A stretch of DNA of 64,000 bases from Paraflavitalea soli (GTDB lineage: Bacteria; Bacteroidota; Bacteroidia; Chitinophagales; Chitinophagaceae), in NCBI RefSeq assembly GCF_003555545.1, contig NZ_CP032157.1, forward strand, positions 1,988,546 through 2,052,545. The letters are read 5' to 3'. A program made the translations under genes and the position numbers. Every line of letters starts with the position of its first letter. Position 1 is the stretch's first letter. This document shows, in pieces, positions 27,488 through 37,427 of the stretch. The notes beneath the pieces are model-generated. The model did not search any database, had not been told where the DNA came from, and saw only the letters and a program-made list of their open reading frames with translations.

Positions 27488-28168
27488 ATGAAAGTGTTAC
27501 TCATTGAAGATGAAGCAGCCGTGGCCGCTATGATCCGGAAAGGACTAAGTGAAAGTGGTTATGCCGTTACCGTAGCGCCGGATGGACAGGCAGGATTGGA
27601 GATCGGAACCGGCAACAGCTTCGACATTATGATCCTCGACATCATGCTGCCCGGTATCAACGGACTGGAACTGTGCAAAAGGATGCGCAAGGAAGGGATC
27701 GATACTCCCATCCTCATGCTCACCGCATTGGGCACCACCGAAAACATCGTAGCCGGGCTCGACAGTGGCGCCGACGATTACTTGGTAAAACCTTTTAAGT
27801 TTGCCGAACTCGAAGCCCGCCTCCGCACCCTCAACCGCCGCCACTCCGGCGCCTCCGGCAAGTCCGCCGACCTGATCCAGATTGGCGACATCACCGTCAA
27901 TACCGCTGCCAAAAATGTGATCCGCAATGGCCAGGAAATAAGCCTCACCTCCACAGAATACCGCCTGCTCGAATGCATGGTCCGCAACCGCGGCAGGGTC
28001 TTATCCCGCATTGAGCTGCTGGAAAGTGTATGGGGCATCGACTTCAATATGGGCACCAATGTGGTCGATGTATATGTAAACTACCTCCGCAAGAAACTGG
28101 GCAATGACAACGACCGCAAACTGATCCACACCGTCATCGGCATGGGATACATCATTAAAGAGCAATAG
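27488..28168 (+). CDS. OmpR/PhoB-family response regulator
   Basis: 226 residues. Receiver (acidic EDE at 7-9, phospho-Asp in MILDIMLPG at about 51, Lys in YLVKPFKF at about 100) and a C-terminal winged-helix trans_reg_C domain (about 130-225; LTSTEYRLLECMVRNRGRVL, TNVVDVYVNYLRKKL). Its closest general type is CusR/CopR-like. The kinase gene starts two bases after its stop, so they form one operon. No metal-transport genes are adjacent to confirm the signal. Confidence 0.95.
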   Translation: MKVLLIEDEAAVAAMIRKGLSESGYAVTVAPDGQAGLEIGTGNSFDIMILDIMLPGINGLELCKRMRKEGIDTPILMLTALGTTENIVAGLDSGADDYLVKPFKFAELEARLRTLNRRHSGASGKSADLIQIGDITVNTAAKNVIRNGQEISLTSTEYRLLECMVRNRGRVLSRIELLESVWGIDFNMGTNVVDVYVNYLRKKLGNDNDRKLIHTVIGMGYIIKEQ

Positions 28169-28170
28169 CC

Positions 28171-29544
28171 ATGAAGATCCAGGTCAAAACCGCTTTGCTC
28201 TTTACCCTGGTCACAGCAGGCATCATCCTTTTCCTCAGCCTGGCTGTATATTATTTCGCCAGCCGTTTTACCTTCAACGACTTTCTCAAAAGACTGGAAC
28301 TGCGGGCGAAGATCGCCGCCCGCATACATTTTGAGAATGATGAGACTTCCACCGCTGCCTTCAGCGAACTACGCAAAGAATACCTGACGGCACTGCCCCG
28401 GGAAAAAGTATACATCCTCAGCTACGATAGCATCGCCCGGAAACTCACCGATCACGCCGGCCTTACCCTGCCCGAAAACTTTTACCAGGCAGTTATCCTG
28501 CAGAATGGCAAGACTGCTTTTACCACCATCAGGCGTGTGGAATATGCCGGCATTTTGTACCACAATGAAACCGGCCATCAAACTATTGTCATCAGTTCTG
28601 CCGTCAACGAATACGGCGATCAGGTATTGAAGAATCTAAGAAAAGTATTGATAATCACATTTATTGCAGGGGTTATCACCGTATTTACCGTAGGCCTTTT
28701 CTTTTCCCGCAGGATTTTCGCACCGGTAAGGCGCATCACCGAACGGGTAGAAGATATCAGTGCCCACAACCTGCACCTGCGGCTGCAGGAGGGGAGTGGT
28801 AAGGATGAGATTACTGCCCTGGCCCAGACCTTCAACAACATGCTCGACCGACTGGAAACATCCTTTGAGACCCAGAACAATTTCGTGAGCAACGCCTCCC
28901 ATGAGTTACGCACTCCGCTTACCACTATAATAGGGGAGGCCGAAATTGCCCTGTCCAGGGAGCGGCCCGAAAAGGAATACCGGCAATCCCTCCAGGTCAT
29001 ATTACAGGAGGCCGTCCGGCTGCAGCACCTCACCGCCAGTTTGCTCAAACTGGCCCAATCCGGTTTTGATGGCCAGAAGCAGGAGTGGGGGATCGTCCGG
29101 ATGGATGAACTGCTGCTCAACGTCAAAAGAACTGTTGATGAAATTGAGCCCAACAACCGCGTCAGGATCAGCCTCCACCTGCCCGAAGATGAGCGCTTAA
29201 CAACAGTCAAAGGCAATGATCACCTGCTTAATCTGGCTTTAACTAATATTGTATTAAACGGCTGTAAATACTCTGATAATAAATCAGTTTTACTTTCATT
29301 AGTCACCTCCGAAAACAAGATCATCATCGCGATCGTGGATGAGGGGATAGGTATTCCTGCCGCCGAAATAAAGTACATTTTTGACCCATTCTTCCGGGCC
29401 TCCAATACCTTTCATTATGAGGGATATGGTATTGGCCTTCCCCTGACCCACACCATTATACGCCTCCACAAGGGCGATATCAGGATCCAGTCGCAGGTAG
29501 GAAAAGGGACAACTGTGGTGGTTTCCTTACCAGCTGTAGCCTAA
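28171..29544 (+). CDS. HAMP-domain sensor histidine kinase
   Basis: 457 residues. TM1 about 7-29, periplasmic sensor about 30-150, TM2 about 155-180, HAMP (FAPVRRITERVEDISAHNL), HisKA with phospho-His in SNASHELRTPLTTIIGE, HATPase with N box LTNIVLNGCKYSD, G1 VDEGIGIP and G2 YGIGLPLT. Partner of the adjacent OmpR-type regulator. The signal cannot be told from sequence. Confidence 0.95.
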   Translation: MKIQVKTALLFTLVTAGIILFLSLAVYYFASRFTFNDFLKRLELRAKIAARIHFENDETSTAAFSELRKEYLTALPREKVYILSYDSIARKLTDHAGLTLPENFYQAVILQNGKTAFTTIRRVEYAGILYHNETGHQTIVISSAVNEYGDQVLKNLRKVLIITFIAGVITVFTVGLFFSRRIFAPVRRITERVEDISAHNLHLRLQEGSGKDEITALAQTFNNMLDRLETSFETQNNFVSNASHELRTPLTTIIGEAEIALSRERPEKEYRQSLQVILQEAVRLQHLTASLLKLAQSGFDGQKQEWGIVRMDELLLNVKRTVDEIEPNNRVRISLHLPEDERLTTVKGNDHLLNLALTNIVLNGCKYSDNKSVLLSLVTSENKIIIAIVDEGIGIPAAEIKYIFDPFFRASNTFHYEGYGIGLPLTHTIIRLHKGDIRIQSQVGKGTTVVVSLPAVA

Positions 29545-29591
29545 GCGAATAGCGTTCAAATTGATTATGTTAAATACATTTTCCACTTAAA

Positions 29592-29624
29592 GAGTGGGTC
29601 GCTTTCCAAAAGCGGCTCACCCGG
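29592..29624 (+). terminator. Hairpin after the histidine kinase
   Basis: GAGTGGGTCGCTTT and AAAGCGGCTCACCC pair with a 5-base loop. It is not followed by a T run, so termination is uncertain; the arms match the family seen at 27072 and 20462. Confidence 0.45.
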
Positions 29625-29737
29625 AGGTAGAGAAACCTTACACTCTTATCGTATTCTTATTTCATTTATCATATTCTAATTATCATCTCACAGGCTTCTA
29701 ATCCACTGCTTAGATCACCCTAATGGGCGCACCTGAA

Positions 29738-29770
29738 TTTTGTATCCGATAAACAATTATTGATACAAAA
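29738..29770. promoter_or_regulatory. Perfect 9-bp inverted repeat upstream of the USP-like gene
   Basis: TTTTGTATC (29738-29746) and GATACAAAA (29762-29770) are perfect inverted copies, 15 bases apart, ending 8 bases before the ATG. It could be an operator, or an mRNA hairpin that limits access to the start codon. Confidence 0.45.
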
Positions 29771-29778
29771 AAGAAACC

Positions 29779-30369
29779 ATGAGAAATGTATTGATCCCTA
29801 CAGATTTTTCAGTAGCCTCCCTGGAACTGGCTGATAAAACAGCCCAGTCATTGGAAGGAGAGTCACTCAACATCATCCTGTTCCATGCATTTGAGATCCC
29901 GTTCTTTGTGAGCGATGTATTTGATATCCGGGGGAAATTGCCTTATGCCGACCTCGTGACAGAGGCTTTCCGCAATGCCTGCAAAAGGGTAAAGCTGCAG
30001 CATCCAAAAACCATCCGCAGCATCGTCATCCGCCACCAGTACGGCAATACAGCAGCCGTATTCAGGAATTTTGTGGATGCCAACGAGATCGACCTGATCG
30101 TATGCCCGGACTTCTATGTTTACCAGTCCGTACACAGCGGCAGCGTAAACCCGGTTCCTTTATTCCAGAAAGGCGGCGTGCCGCTGATGAAGGAGTTCAA
30201 ACCAAAAAGGAAACTGGTCGAAGAAGAACCAGTACAAGAGCAGACGCCCGTACAAAAGCCAGCGGCTGCCGGAAAGAGAATTCCAGAAACATTACTTACC
30301 AAAGATCATCATTATGCTGTTAAAGAAGAATATCCCGCTGCGATACATATTCGGCAAAATACAGTATGA
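29779..30369 (+). CDS. UspA-like stress protein with a divergent C-terminus
   Basis: 196 residues. The start (MRNVLIPTDFSVAS) is typical of universal stress proteins, and the Rossmann-like alternation continues to about residue 115 (IDLIVCPDFYVY). The usual nucleotide-binding G-x2-G-x9-G-(S/T) motif is not present where expected; instead there is a linker rich in Lys, Glu and Pro (135-175) and a charged tail. It may be a non-ATP-binding member. The last 56 bases overlap the bestrophin gene in another frame, an unusually long overlap that suggests coupling, or a start for the bestrophin further in. Confidence 0.75.
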   Translation: MRNVLIPTDFSVASLELADKTAQSLEGESLNIILFHAFEIPFFVSDVFDIRGKLPYADLVTEAFRNACKRVKLQHPKTIRSIVIRHQYGNTAAVFRNFVDANEIDLIVCPDFYVYQSVHSGSVNPVPLFQKGGVPLMKEFKPKRKLVEEEPVQEQTPVQKPAAAGKRIPETLLTKDHHYAVKEEYPAAIHIRQNTV

Positions 30370-31225
30370 GTTGCTCGTCATCCTGCTGTACACCACGCTC
30401 ATAGCCGTTTTGCATGAGACCAACCGGGTGCTGCCCATTTCCATACCCCTGGCAATTCCGGCCTTACTGGGTACCGTGATCTCCCTCTTGTTGGGATTCC
30501 GGAGCAACCAGGCCTACGACCGGTGGTGGGAAGCCCGTCATATCTGGGGCTCCATTGTCAACGAATCGCGTACCCTGGCCCGGCAAATACTCACTTTTAC
30601 AGATACCGGAGAACAGGGCGATGATGTACATCTTTTCCGGGAACGGATGATCCGTCGCCAGATAGCCTGGTGTTACAGCCTGGGGCAGAACCTGCGCGGT
30701 ACGCCGGCCACCACAGGGCTCGACAAATACCTAGGCAAACGAGAACTGGAGGCCGTGAGCCAATATAGCAACGTGCCGGCGGCGATGCTCGAGCAGCATG
30801 GCCGTGACCTGAAAAGGGCCCTGGAAAACGGGTGGGTGAATCGTTACCAGCAGGTAGAGCTCGACAGAACGATCACCAGGCTGTGCGATGCCATGGGCAA
30901 ATGTGAGCGCATTAAGAATACCGTATTTCCCAGCACCTACAGCTTGTACATCCATTTTTCGCTGTTGTTGTTCATCGCCTTGCTGCCGTTTGGCGTGATC
31001 GAGTATTTCGGCTTCTTGGAGATCCCGCTGGTCATGGCCGTATCTGCCTCATTTTTGCTGATCGAGAAAATGGCTATCCATTTACAGGATCCGTTCGAGA
31101 ACAAACCCACCGATACACCCATGACGACCATCGCCCGGAACATCGAAAAAGACCTGCGTCAGATGCTCCGCGACCAGGAATTCCTGGAATACGAAAAGCC
31201 GGCCAGGGCGTACTACGTGCTGTAA
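30314..31225 (+). CDS. Bestrophin-family anion channel protein
   Basis: 303 residues. Bacterial bestrophin (UPF0187) features: N-terminal membrane segments, PISIPLAIPALLGTVISLLL and GFRSNQAYDRWWEARHIWG, the highly conserved part of the family, and two further membrane segments at about 215-255. Family members form pentameric ion channels. It overlaps the USP-like gene by 56 bases. Two hairpins follow the stop. Confidence 0.93.
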   Translation: MLLKKNIPLRYIFGKIQYELLVILLYTTLIAVLHETNRVLPISIPLAIPALLGTVISLLLGFRSNQAYDRWWEARHIWGSIVNESRTLARQILTFTDTGEQGDDVHLFRERMIRRQIAWCYSLGQNLRGTPATTGLDKYLGKRELEAVSQYSNVPAAMLEQHGRDLKRALENGWVNRYQQVELDRTITRLCDAMGKCERIKNTVFPSTYSLYIHFSLLLFIALLPFGVIEYFGFLEIPLVMAVSASFLLIEKMAIHLQDPFENKPTDTPMTTIARNIEKDLRQMLRDQEFLEYEKPARAYYVL

Positions 31226-31353
31226 AATGAAAGAAGAAACCGGTAGGAGCTTATGGGTTCTGGTTTCGCCTGCGGGCTTCCAGTTCGCCGTCGCGTTTGC
31301 CAGCCCGGTAACCGAGGTGGTAACGCTGCCGTGCGTTCTGTTGCCGATAAAAA

Positions 31354-31456
31354 AAGATGCTGAATACCTGTGCAGTTTAAAGCCTTCAGCATCTTATATA
31401 ATCCAAGCGCAGGCTGGTTTTGAGCCGTTTTGAGGCTAATAAACCAGCTTGCGCTT
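31354..31456 (+). terminator. Two hairpins downstream of the bestrophin gene
   Basis: First: AAGATGCTGAA (31354) with TTCAGCATCTT (31385). Second: AAGCGCAGGCTGGTTT (31405-31420) with AAACCAGCTTGCGCTT (31441-31456), a 16-bp stem with one G-T pair, followed by TCTTCTT. The rest of 31226-31574 holds no supportable gene. Confidence 0.6.
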
Positions 31457-31574
31457 TCTTCTTATAATTAACCTTATGTTAAATAGCAATTTAAACTAAA
31501 AATCTACCCCATTTCCCCACTGTACGATTTGCCAACATCATTAATCCCGTCCGAAGGATTGGCCGCTTGAGGGC

Positions 31575-31603
31575 AACAAAAAAGGCAAAGCGGAGACTTT
31601 GCC
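31575..31603 (-). terminator. Minus-strand terminator after the small membrane protein gene
   Basis: On the minus strand GGCAAAG-TCTCCG-CTTTGCC is followed by TTTTTTG, a compact terminator 70 bases after the small gene. Confidence 0.75.
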
Positions 31604-31671
31604 TGATCAAAATGTTTACGGTATAATATTTCCAGTCGGTTGAATCGTTTCCAAACTCCATACCCACGCCC

Positions 31672-31854
31672 CTAAGCCGGAGAATCAGAAAGCGATGGCG
31701 TCGCTTCCAGGTCTGCATGGCTCTTATCATGAATGTCCTTATACACCCTCAATTCACCTGATTTCTCGCCACTCCGGTACCCCATCCAATACGTAAAGCA
31801 CGGCACGGTGATAAGAATGAACACAATTAGCAGCAAATCGTTGTAAGTAGTCAT
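31672..31854 (-). CDS. Small single-pass membrane protein, unknown function
   Basis: 60 residues from the ATG at 31854. Residues 7-24 are a hydrophobic membrane segment (LLLIVFILITVPCFTYWM), then a charged cytoplasmic or periplasmic tail. The frame runs further up, but the preceding codons overlap the terminator of the upstream gene, so the inner ATG is preferred. Flanking minus-strand terminators at 31893 and 31575 isolate it as its own unit, which supports it being a real gene. Confidence 0.6.
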   Translation of the reverse strand: MTTYNDLLLIVFILITVPCFTYWMGYRSGEKSGELRVYKDIHDKSHADLEATPSLSDSPA

Positions 31855-31892
31855 TACGCACGTTGATTTAAAGGTTAGGAATCTGCTTAAAA

Positions 31893-31920
31893 ATAAAAAA
31901 AACCCTCGTAATAACGAGGG
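31893..31920 (-). terminator. Terminator of the gyrA-TPR operon
   Basis: On the minus strand CCCTCGT-TATT-ACGAGGG is followed by eight T and then ATTTTT, 70 bases after the TPR gene. Confidence 0.85.
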
Positions 31921-31989
31921 TTTCCTTATATATTCTTTAGCAAGTTCCCCCAATTCGCAACCCTGTTTCAGGTTACGGGAGGTGCTTGT

Positions 31990-33369
31990 TTAGTGCTTCC
32001 GGTCTACGTTGTTGAACTTTTCCGTGTAAACGGTCGTTTTATCCTGCAGTTTCTTGATCTCAGCCTCATATTGCTTTACTTCAGCGGTAGCCTTTTTGGT
32101 TTCAGCGGCATTACGCTTGGTTTCCAGCTGGCTGGTCTTCTCTTCGTTGATGGTGATCAACAGGTCAAGCGCATTCTTCAGGATCTCCTTGTCGTCCATT
32201 TTCAGTTTAGCCTGTTTGTCGAGCAACTCATCCACCTTCTCAAAATATGGAGTGGCTTCATCAAATTTCTTGATTACTTCCTGACGAAGCTCTTCTTTCT
32301 TCTTCAGTTGATCTGGTGTAAGCTTGGTGCCGCCTTGTGGACGGATGGCTTTGTTCTCTGTATTGATATCCACGCCCTGGTTGTACAGGATCTGTCCCAT
32401 TACCATATTGGCATTGGCATAATCGGGTTTCTTTTCCAGCGTGCGTTTCATCATTTCAGCAGCACGGCTGATCAGCTCTTTTGAATTGGCCGGACGCTTG
32501 GTCACGTCTTCCTGGTAACCTTCTTTGTACAGCTCAACAGCATAGTTGAACAGGAAAATATGGTTATCGGGATTCTCTTTGATCACCTCTTCATATTTCT
32601 TGAACAGGTCTGCTTTTGTGCCCTTATCACTCAGCATTTCGAGGTCAAAGCCAGTCCAGAACTGATCCTGGGGATAAACTTCTTTACCCAATGCAGAGAA
32701 CTTTTGGGCAGTAGCGATATCATTCTTTTGACGGTAATGATCAGCCAACCATTTGTAGATCTCCACAAAACCTTCGCTCTTACATTTGGCTTCTGCTATT
32801 TTGGAATAATAGATGGCTGCTTCATCGAGTTTGCTGGCTTTCTCTGCAGAGATACCCGCATACAAAGTAGTGGTCGTATCCAGCTTCATAGGAACGATAC
32901 CTCTTTCGGCCAGTACATCAAATACTTCGAGAGTCTTCTTGAAGTTGGTCAGGGCATCATTATAATTGCCGGCATTGTAGAAAGCAGCGCCATCTTTAGA
33001 ATAACCGCTGTATACATCTACCAGAGGCTGATTGCCATCAAAGGTCAGTAACAGGTATCGCTTGGCAGCATCTTTTTCCTTTCCTTCCAGTTCCAGGTAC
33101 TTTTTGAGGGCCGCGAAAGCAGTTTCTCTTGCATCGGGCACAGAACCTTTCAGGCTGGAATCCTTATTGATAGCCAGGTAGATCTTGGCCTTTTGGTAAT
33201 AGGGTTCTGAAAGGGCCTGGTTCTTTTCAATCGCTAATACCCCATCTATTTCGGTTTTTGCTTCAGTTAGTTTCTTTTTACCGAGTAGATCTTTGGCCTT
33301 GTCCAGTTTCTGCGCATACAAGCCAAAACCTGTGGCGGCCAGCAATACGGTCAGCAATACCTTTTTCAT
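31990..33369 (-). CDS. Periplasmic TPR-repeat protein
   Basis: 459 residues. Signal peptide about 1-19 (ending LYAQ). Repeated TPR-like helix pairs fill 20-340 (for example AAFYNAGNYNDALTNFKKTLEV, DEAAIYYSKIAEAKCKS, ANMVMGQILYNQGVD). The last about 80 residues are a Lys/Glu-rich coiled coil (KKATAEVKQYEAEIKKLQDK). Likely a periplasmic scaffold; no enzyme motif. It starts 36 bases after gyrA on the same strand and shares its terminator, so they are probably co-transcribed, an arrangement I know from other Bacteroidota but whose meaning is unclear. Confidence 0.9.
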   Translation of the reverse strand: MKKVLLTVLLAATGFGLYAQKLDKAKDLLGKKKLTEAKTEIDGVLAIEKNQALSEPYYQKAKIYLAINKDSSLKGSVPDARETAFAALKKYLELEGKEKDAAKRYLLLTFDGNQPLVDVYSGYSKDGAAFYNAGNYNDALTNFKKTLEVFDVLAERGIVPMKLDTTTTLYAGISAEKASKLDEAAIYYSKIAEAKCKSEGFVEIYKWLADHYRQKNDIATAQKFSALGKEVYPQDQFWTGFDLEMLSDKGTKADLFKKYEEVIKENPDNHIFLFNYAVELYKEGYQEDVTKRPANSKELISRAAEMMKRTLEKKPDYANANMVMGQILYNQGVDINTENKAIRPQGGTKLTPDQLKKKEELRQEVIKKFDEATPYFEKVDELLDKQAKLKMDDKEILKNALDLLITINEEKTSQLETKRNAAETKKATAEVKQYEAEIKKLQDKTTVYTEKFNNVDRKH

Positions 33370-33405
33370 TGTTTGCTTATTAGTTTAAAGTGATAGTTGG
33401 TTTTA

Positions 33406-36048
33406 TTATGGGTTCTCTGTATTGTCTCCAGATGCAGTTTCAGCGTCACCGGTTGCCTCTTCATCACCATTTAATCCTTCCGCAGAGCCATCAGCCGGGC
33501 CTTCTGCAGGCACTTCTGTTGTTTCTCCTGCTTCCGGCACGATAGCTGTGATCCCGGCAGTTTCCTCTTCGTCCTCATCCAGTTTGGTGATGGCGGCGAT
33601 CTCGTCCCCATCATTCACCCGGATCAGTTTCACACCCTGGGTAGCCCGGCCCTGTTCGCTCACACCTTTGATCGGCATCCGGATGGTAACACCACTTTTA
33701 CAGGTGATCATCAGGTCTTCCTGCTCCGTCACATCCAGTATGCCTACCAGCGGACCGGTCTTATCCGTAACAGTGATGGTCTTTACACCTTTACCGCCGC
33801 GGTTGGTGATCCGGTATTCATCGATCGGCGTACGTTTGCCGTACCCTTTTTCGCTGACCACCAGCACCGTGCGCGTTTTGTCTTCCTTGCCGACACATAT
33901 CATGCCAATCACTTCATCATTCGCATCTTCTACTTCAATACCGCCCACACCAATGGCGCCGCGGCCGGTAGCTCTTACTTTTTCTTCGGGGAAACGGATA
34001 GCGCGGCCGCTTTTCACAGCCAGCATGATCTCGCAGTTGCCATCGGTCATCTTGGCTTCCAGCAGTTCATCACCTTCCTGGATCGTGATGGCGTTGACGC
34101 CTGTTTTACGGGGATTGCTGAAATCTTCCAGCTCGGTTTTCTTGAGTACACCTTTCTTGGTGCAAAGTACAATATTATGACTCTTCACAAAGTCTTTGTC
34201 TTCGAGGTCTTTTACGTCGATGATCGCACGCACTTTATCATCCGGCGGCAGCTGGATCATGTTCTGGATGGCCCTTCCCTTGCTGGTCTTTTCGCCTTCG
34301 GGGATCTGGTATACATTGAGCCAGAAACAGCGGCCCTTTTCAGTAAAGAACAGCATCGTATGGTGGGTGGAAGCCACAAAAAGGTGCTCGATATAGTCTT
34401 CCTCCCTTGTCTTTCCACCGATCACGCCACGGCCGCCTCTTTTCTGCGCACGGTATTCGTTGGCAGAAGTGCGTTTGATATATCCCAGGTGAGAGATGGT
34501 GATCACCACATCTTCTTCCTTGATCAGGTCTTTGATGCTTACTTCATCATCGAGGTAAGTGATCTCTGATTTACGGGCATCCCCATACTTATCCTTGATC
34601 TCGAGCAGTTCGGTCTTGATCACATCATACCGCATGCCCTCATTACCCAGCAATTCCTGCAGGTAAGCGATCAGCTTCATCAGTTCATCATATTCTTCCT
34701 TGATCTTCTCACGCTCCATGCCGGTTAAGCGTTGGAGACGTAATTCCAGGATGGCTTTGGCTTGAATTTCATCCAGGCCCCAGCCTGCATTCACCAGGTT
34801 TTCTTTCGCTACTTCAGGAGTGGCAGAAGCACGGATCATAGCGATCACCTCATCGAGGTGATCCAGGGCTATCAGGTAACCCTGCAGGATATGTGCTTTC
34901 TTCTGTGCTTCTTTCAGTTCAAACTCGGTACGGCGGATCACCACTTCATGACGGAACTCTACAAACTCGGAGATCATATCCCGTACACTCAGGATCCTCG
35001 GGCGGCCTTTTACCAGGGCCACATTGTTGATACCGTAAGAAGTTTGTAATTCAGTGTATTTGTACAGTTGGTTGATCACCACATTGGCAATGGCATCCCT
35101 TTTTAGGTCTACCACGATGCGGGTACCTTCCTTTTCGTTCGATTCGTTGTTGACGTGCGCAATGCCTTCCACGATCTTCTCATTGACCAATTGGCCAATG
35201 CGGTCGCACAAAGCATCCCGGTTTACCTGGTAAGGCACTTCCGTGATAATGATCTGCTCACGGCCACTGGGCTTGGCATCCAGCATAACCCGGCCACGCA
35301 GCACTACCCGGCCACGACCGGTAGCCATACCAGCTTTCACGCCTTCCATACCGTAGATGATACCACCGGTTGGGAAGTCGGGCGCTTTAACATAAGCCAT
35401 CATTTCTTCTATGGAAATATCGCGCTTGTCAATGTAGGCAACACAACCGTCGATCACCTCCGAAAGGTTGTGCGGCATAATGTTGGTGGCCATACCTACC
35501 GCAATACCGCTGGACCCGTTGAGCAACAGGTTGGGAATGCGGGAAGGCAATACAGTAGGTTCTTTGAGGGAGTCATCGAAGTTGAGCTGAAAATCGACCG
35601 TTTCCTTGTCGATATCTTCCAGCATGGCTTCCGCCATCTTTTCAAGACGCACCTCCGTATAACGCATGGCCGCCGGTCCGTCACCATCCTGGCTACCGAA
35701 GTTACCCTGACTATCTACCAGCGTATAGCGCATGCTCCATTCCTGCGCCATACGCACCATGGCGTCGTAAACGGAACTATCACCGTGCGGGTGGTATTTA
35801 CCGAGTACGTCCCCTACGATACGGGCAGACTTTTTAAACGGCTTATTGTGCGTAACACCCATTTCATTCATCGCAAACAGGATGCGCCGGTGTACCGGCT
35901 TCAATCCATCCCGTACGTCGGGTAAGGCACGTCCTACAATGACCGACATGGAATAGTCGATGTAGGCCGTTTTCATCTGCTCTTCAATGTTCACTGGAAC
36001 GATCCTGTTCTGATCGTTCGTTTCTGATGGTGTGAGATTCTCTTCCAT
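33406..36048 (-). CDS. gyrA: DNA gyrase subunit A
   Basis: 880 residues. Catalytic Tyr130 lies in [10 protein letters not shown] (E. coli Tyr122). The quinolone-resistance region reads [10 protein letters not shown] (86-95): the residues matching E. coli Ser83 and Asp87 are unchanged (Ser91, Asp95), Ala84 is Ser. The C-terminal domain has the GyrA box QKRGGRGV, which distinguishes it from ParC, and beta-pinwheel blades. The last about 60 residues are a very acidic, low-complexity tail (Glu, Asp, Ala, Gly), a feature seen in many GyrA proteins and able to tune supercoiling. No gyrB nearby. Confidence 0.98.
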   Translation of the reverse strand: MEENLTPSETNDQNRIVPVNIEEQMKTAYIDYSMSVIVGRALPDVRDGLKPVHRRILFAMNEMGVTHNKPFKKSARIVGDVLGKYHPHGDSSVYDAMVRMAQEWSMRYTLVDSQGNFGSQDGDGPAAMRYTEVRLEKMAEAMLEDIDKETVDFQLNFDDSLKEPTVLPSRIPNLLLNGSSGIAVGMATNIMPHNLSEVIDGCVAYIDKRDISIEEMMAYVKAPDFPTGGIIYGMEGVKAGMATGRGRVVLRGRVMLDAKPSGREQIIITEVPYQVNRDALCDRIGQLVNEKIVEGIAHVNNESNEKEGTRIVVDLKRDAIANVVINQLYKYTELQTSYGINNVALVKGRPRILSVRDMISEFVEFRHEVVIRRTEFELKEAQKKAHILQGYLIALDHLDEVIAMIRASATPEVAKENLVNAGWGLDEIQAKAILELRLQRLTGMEREKIKEEYDELMKLIAYLQELLGNEGMRYDVIKTELLEIKDKYGDARKSEITYLDDEVSIKDLIKEEDVVITISHLGYIKRTSANEYRAQKRGGRGVIGGKTREEDYIEHLFVASTHHTMLFFTEKGRCFWLNVYQIPEGEKTSKGRAIQNMIQLPPDDKVRAIIDVKDLEDKDFVKSHNIVLCTKKGVLKKTELEDFSNPRKTGVNAITIQEGDELLEAKMTDGNCEIMLAVKSGRAIRFPEEKVRATGRGAIGVGGIEVEDANDEVIGMICVGKEDKTRTVLVVSEKGYGKRTPIDEYRITNRGGKGVKTITVTDKTGPLVGILDVTEQEDLMITCKSGVTIRMPIKGVSEQGRATQGVKLIRVNDGDEIAAITKLDEDEEETAGITAIVPEAGETTEVPAEGPADGSAEGLNGDEEATGDAETASGDNTENP

Positions 36049-36220
36049 AGCTGTATTTAGCTGATTTTATCCATTTTATGTCCGTCGGGATGACAGATCG
36101 TGATGGGTGGCAAATCTACCCTATTTAGCCCGTAAAACCCGTTAATAAAAAGTGTTTTTTGACCTCACTTTTCCACGATTGTGGAGAATAACAATTCCCT
36201 GAATACGAAAGCCTTCGGGA

Positions 36221-37132
36221 TCATTTCACCGCCACGATCTGTACCCTCCATTCCGGTCCGCTGCTGATGTGAAAGGAATCTGCAAAACTCCGCATATTCA
36301 GCGCCAGCGAAAAGTTCATCAGGCTGTTCATATACCCCAATGCCTGCCCTTCCGGAACGGCCCCAAAAGTATTGACCACTGGCACCCGCCCGTTGAATAA
36401 AAACACCCCTCCCCTGCTGATAAGTACATCTACTTTTTTATCAGCTGATAGCTGTAACTTATTGAAAATCGAATCATTAATATTTGTCCAAACATTCCCG
36501 TACTGTATGTCCAATACAGGTATGCTACCCATCAGGGTATCCCCTTTCAGCACCGGTTGCTGGTAGGCGATCTTCACGACAGTGTCCGGCAACAGCTTTC
36601 CAACCTCTTCAAAACTGATCACCCCGGCTGCCAGGCGGGCGCCGGTATAAGCATATACATCCCGGCCATGAAAAGTGTAGGAAGCCTGGGAGCTTTTTCT
36701 TCTATTTAATGCTTCATTGATCTCTCTTACTGAATCTATACCAATAGATTCTGCTATTAATGTAAGGGTACCATTATCAGGCGTTACAAAGTATTGCCCA
36801 TTGCGTGTTTTTGCCACCACCGACTTCCTGCTGGTGCCTACTCCGGGATCGACCACGGAAACAAACACGGTACCCGCCGGCCAGTAAGGCGCCGCCTGCT
36901 GTAGCCTGTAGGCCGCTTCCCAGATATTATAAGCCGGTATTTCGTGGGTTAGGTCATAGAGCTTCAGATCGGGGTCCACGCCCGTAGCCACCCCTTTCAT
37001 GGCACTTACAGCACCATCCTTCAAACCAAAGTCACTTTGAAATACAACTACCCCTTTGTTGGATGGAGGGGTTTGCCGGCAGGCAGTAAAGCCGGCCAGG
37101 CATAGCAATAAGGTCCATTGAGTAAGTTTCAT
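36221..37132 (-). CDS. Lipoprotein of the SAM hydroxide adenosyltransferase family (DUF62)
   Basis: 303 residues. Residues 27-300 match the family that splits S-adenosylmethionine with hydroxide to adenosine and methionine (relatives of fluorinase and chlorinase): FQSDFGLKDGAV, VVDPGVGTSRKSVV (Asp and Arg of the catalytic set), TPDNGTL and FHGRDVYA (His). The N-terminus, however, is a lipoprotein signal: hydrophobic stretch, then GFTACRQTPP with Cys in the lipobox position at about residue 18. If processed, the enzyme would act outside the cytoplasm, where SAM is not expected. No halogenase-type insertion loop was identified. Monocistronic, divergent from the flippase gene. Confidence 0.85.
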   Translation of the reverse strand: MKLTQWTLLLCLAGFTACRQTPPSNKGVVVFQSDFGLKDGAVSAMKGVATGVDPDLKLYDLTHEIPAYNIWEAAYRLQQAAPYWPAGTVFVSVVDPGVGTSRKSVVAKTRNGQYFVTPDNGTLTLIAESIGIDSVREINEALNRRKSSQASYTFHGRDVYAYTGARLAAGVISFEEVGKLLPDTVVKIAYQQPVLKGDTLMGSIPVLDIQYGNVWTNINDSIFNKLQLSADKKVDVLISRGGVFLFNGRVPVVNTFGAVPEGQALGYMNSLMNFSLALNMRSFADSFHISSGPEWRVQIVAVK

Positions 37133-37427
37133 AATCTTGTCTATCTTGTAGCTGATGCCGGCTACCTGCTAATTTCCGGCCAATTTTTCCCGCACCTGGT
37201 AGTAGCGGGGAATTGTAAATGTACTAAAGATGACCCCCAAAAACGCCGCCGCCGGCAGCTGGCCGCGTTCCAACCCTTAGCAAGTGCGCTTTAACCTCCC
37301 ATCTTAAGCAAACCTTAAGCTAACCTCAACCGGCACTAAACTCTTTTGGGTAAAAAAACAATCTTGCGTAGTTTCCACTAACCACCTATTCATTAATATA
37401 TTAATTTCACGCCCAAAGCATGTTCAC

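Noticed and set aside
29779-31225. USP-like/bestrophin overlap as a frameshifted single gene
   Set aside because: Both products have complete, unrelated family starts and ends; the overlap is long but each frame is intact.
31227-31433. 68-codon ORF after the bestrophin gene
   Set aside because: It spans the terminator hairpin and has no family features.
33422-35925. Long plus-strand ORFs (up to 256 codons) opposite gyrA
   Set aside because: gyrA is certain on the other strand, and the antisense translations are low in recognisable motifs.
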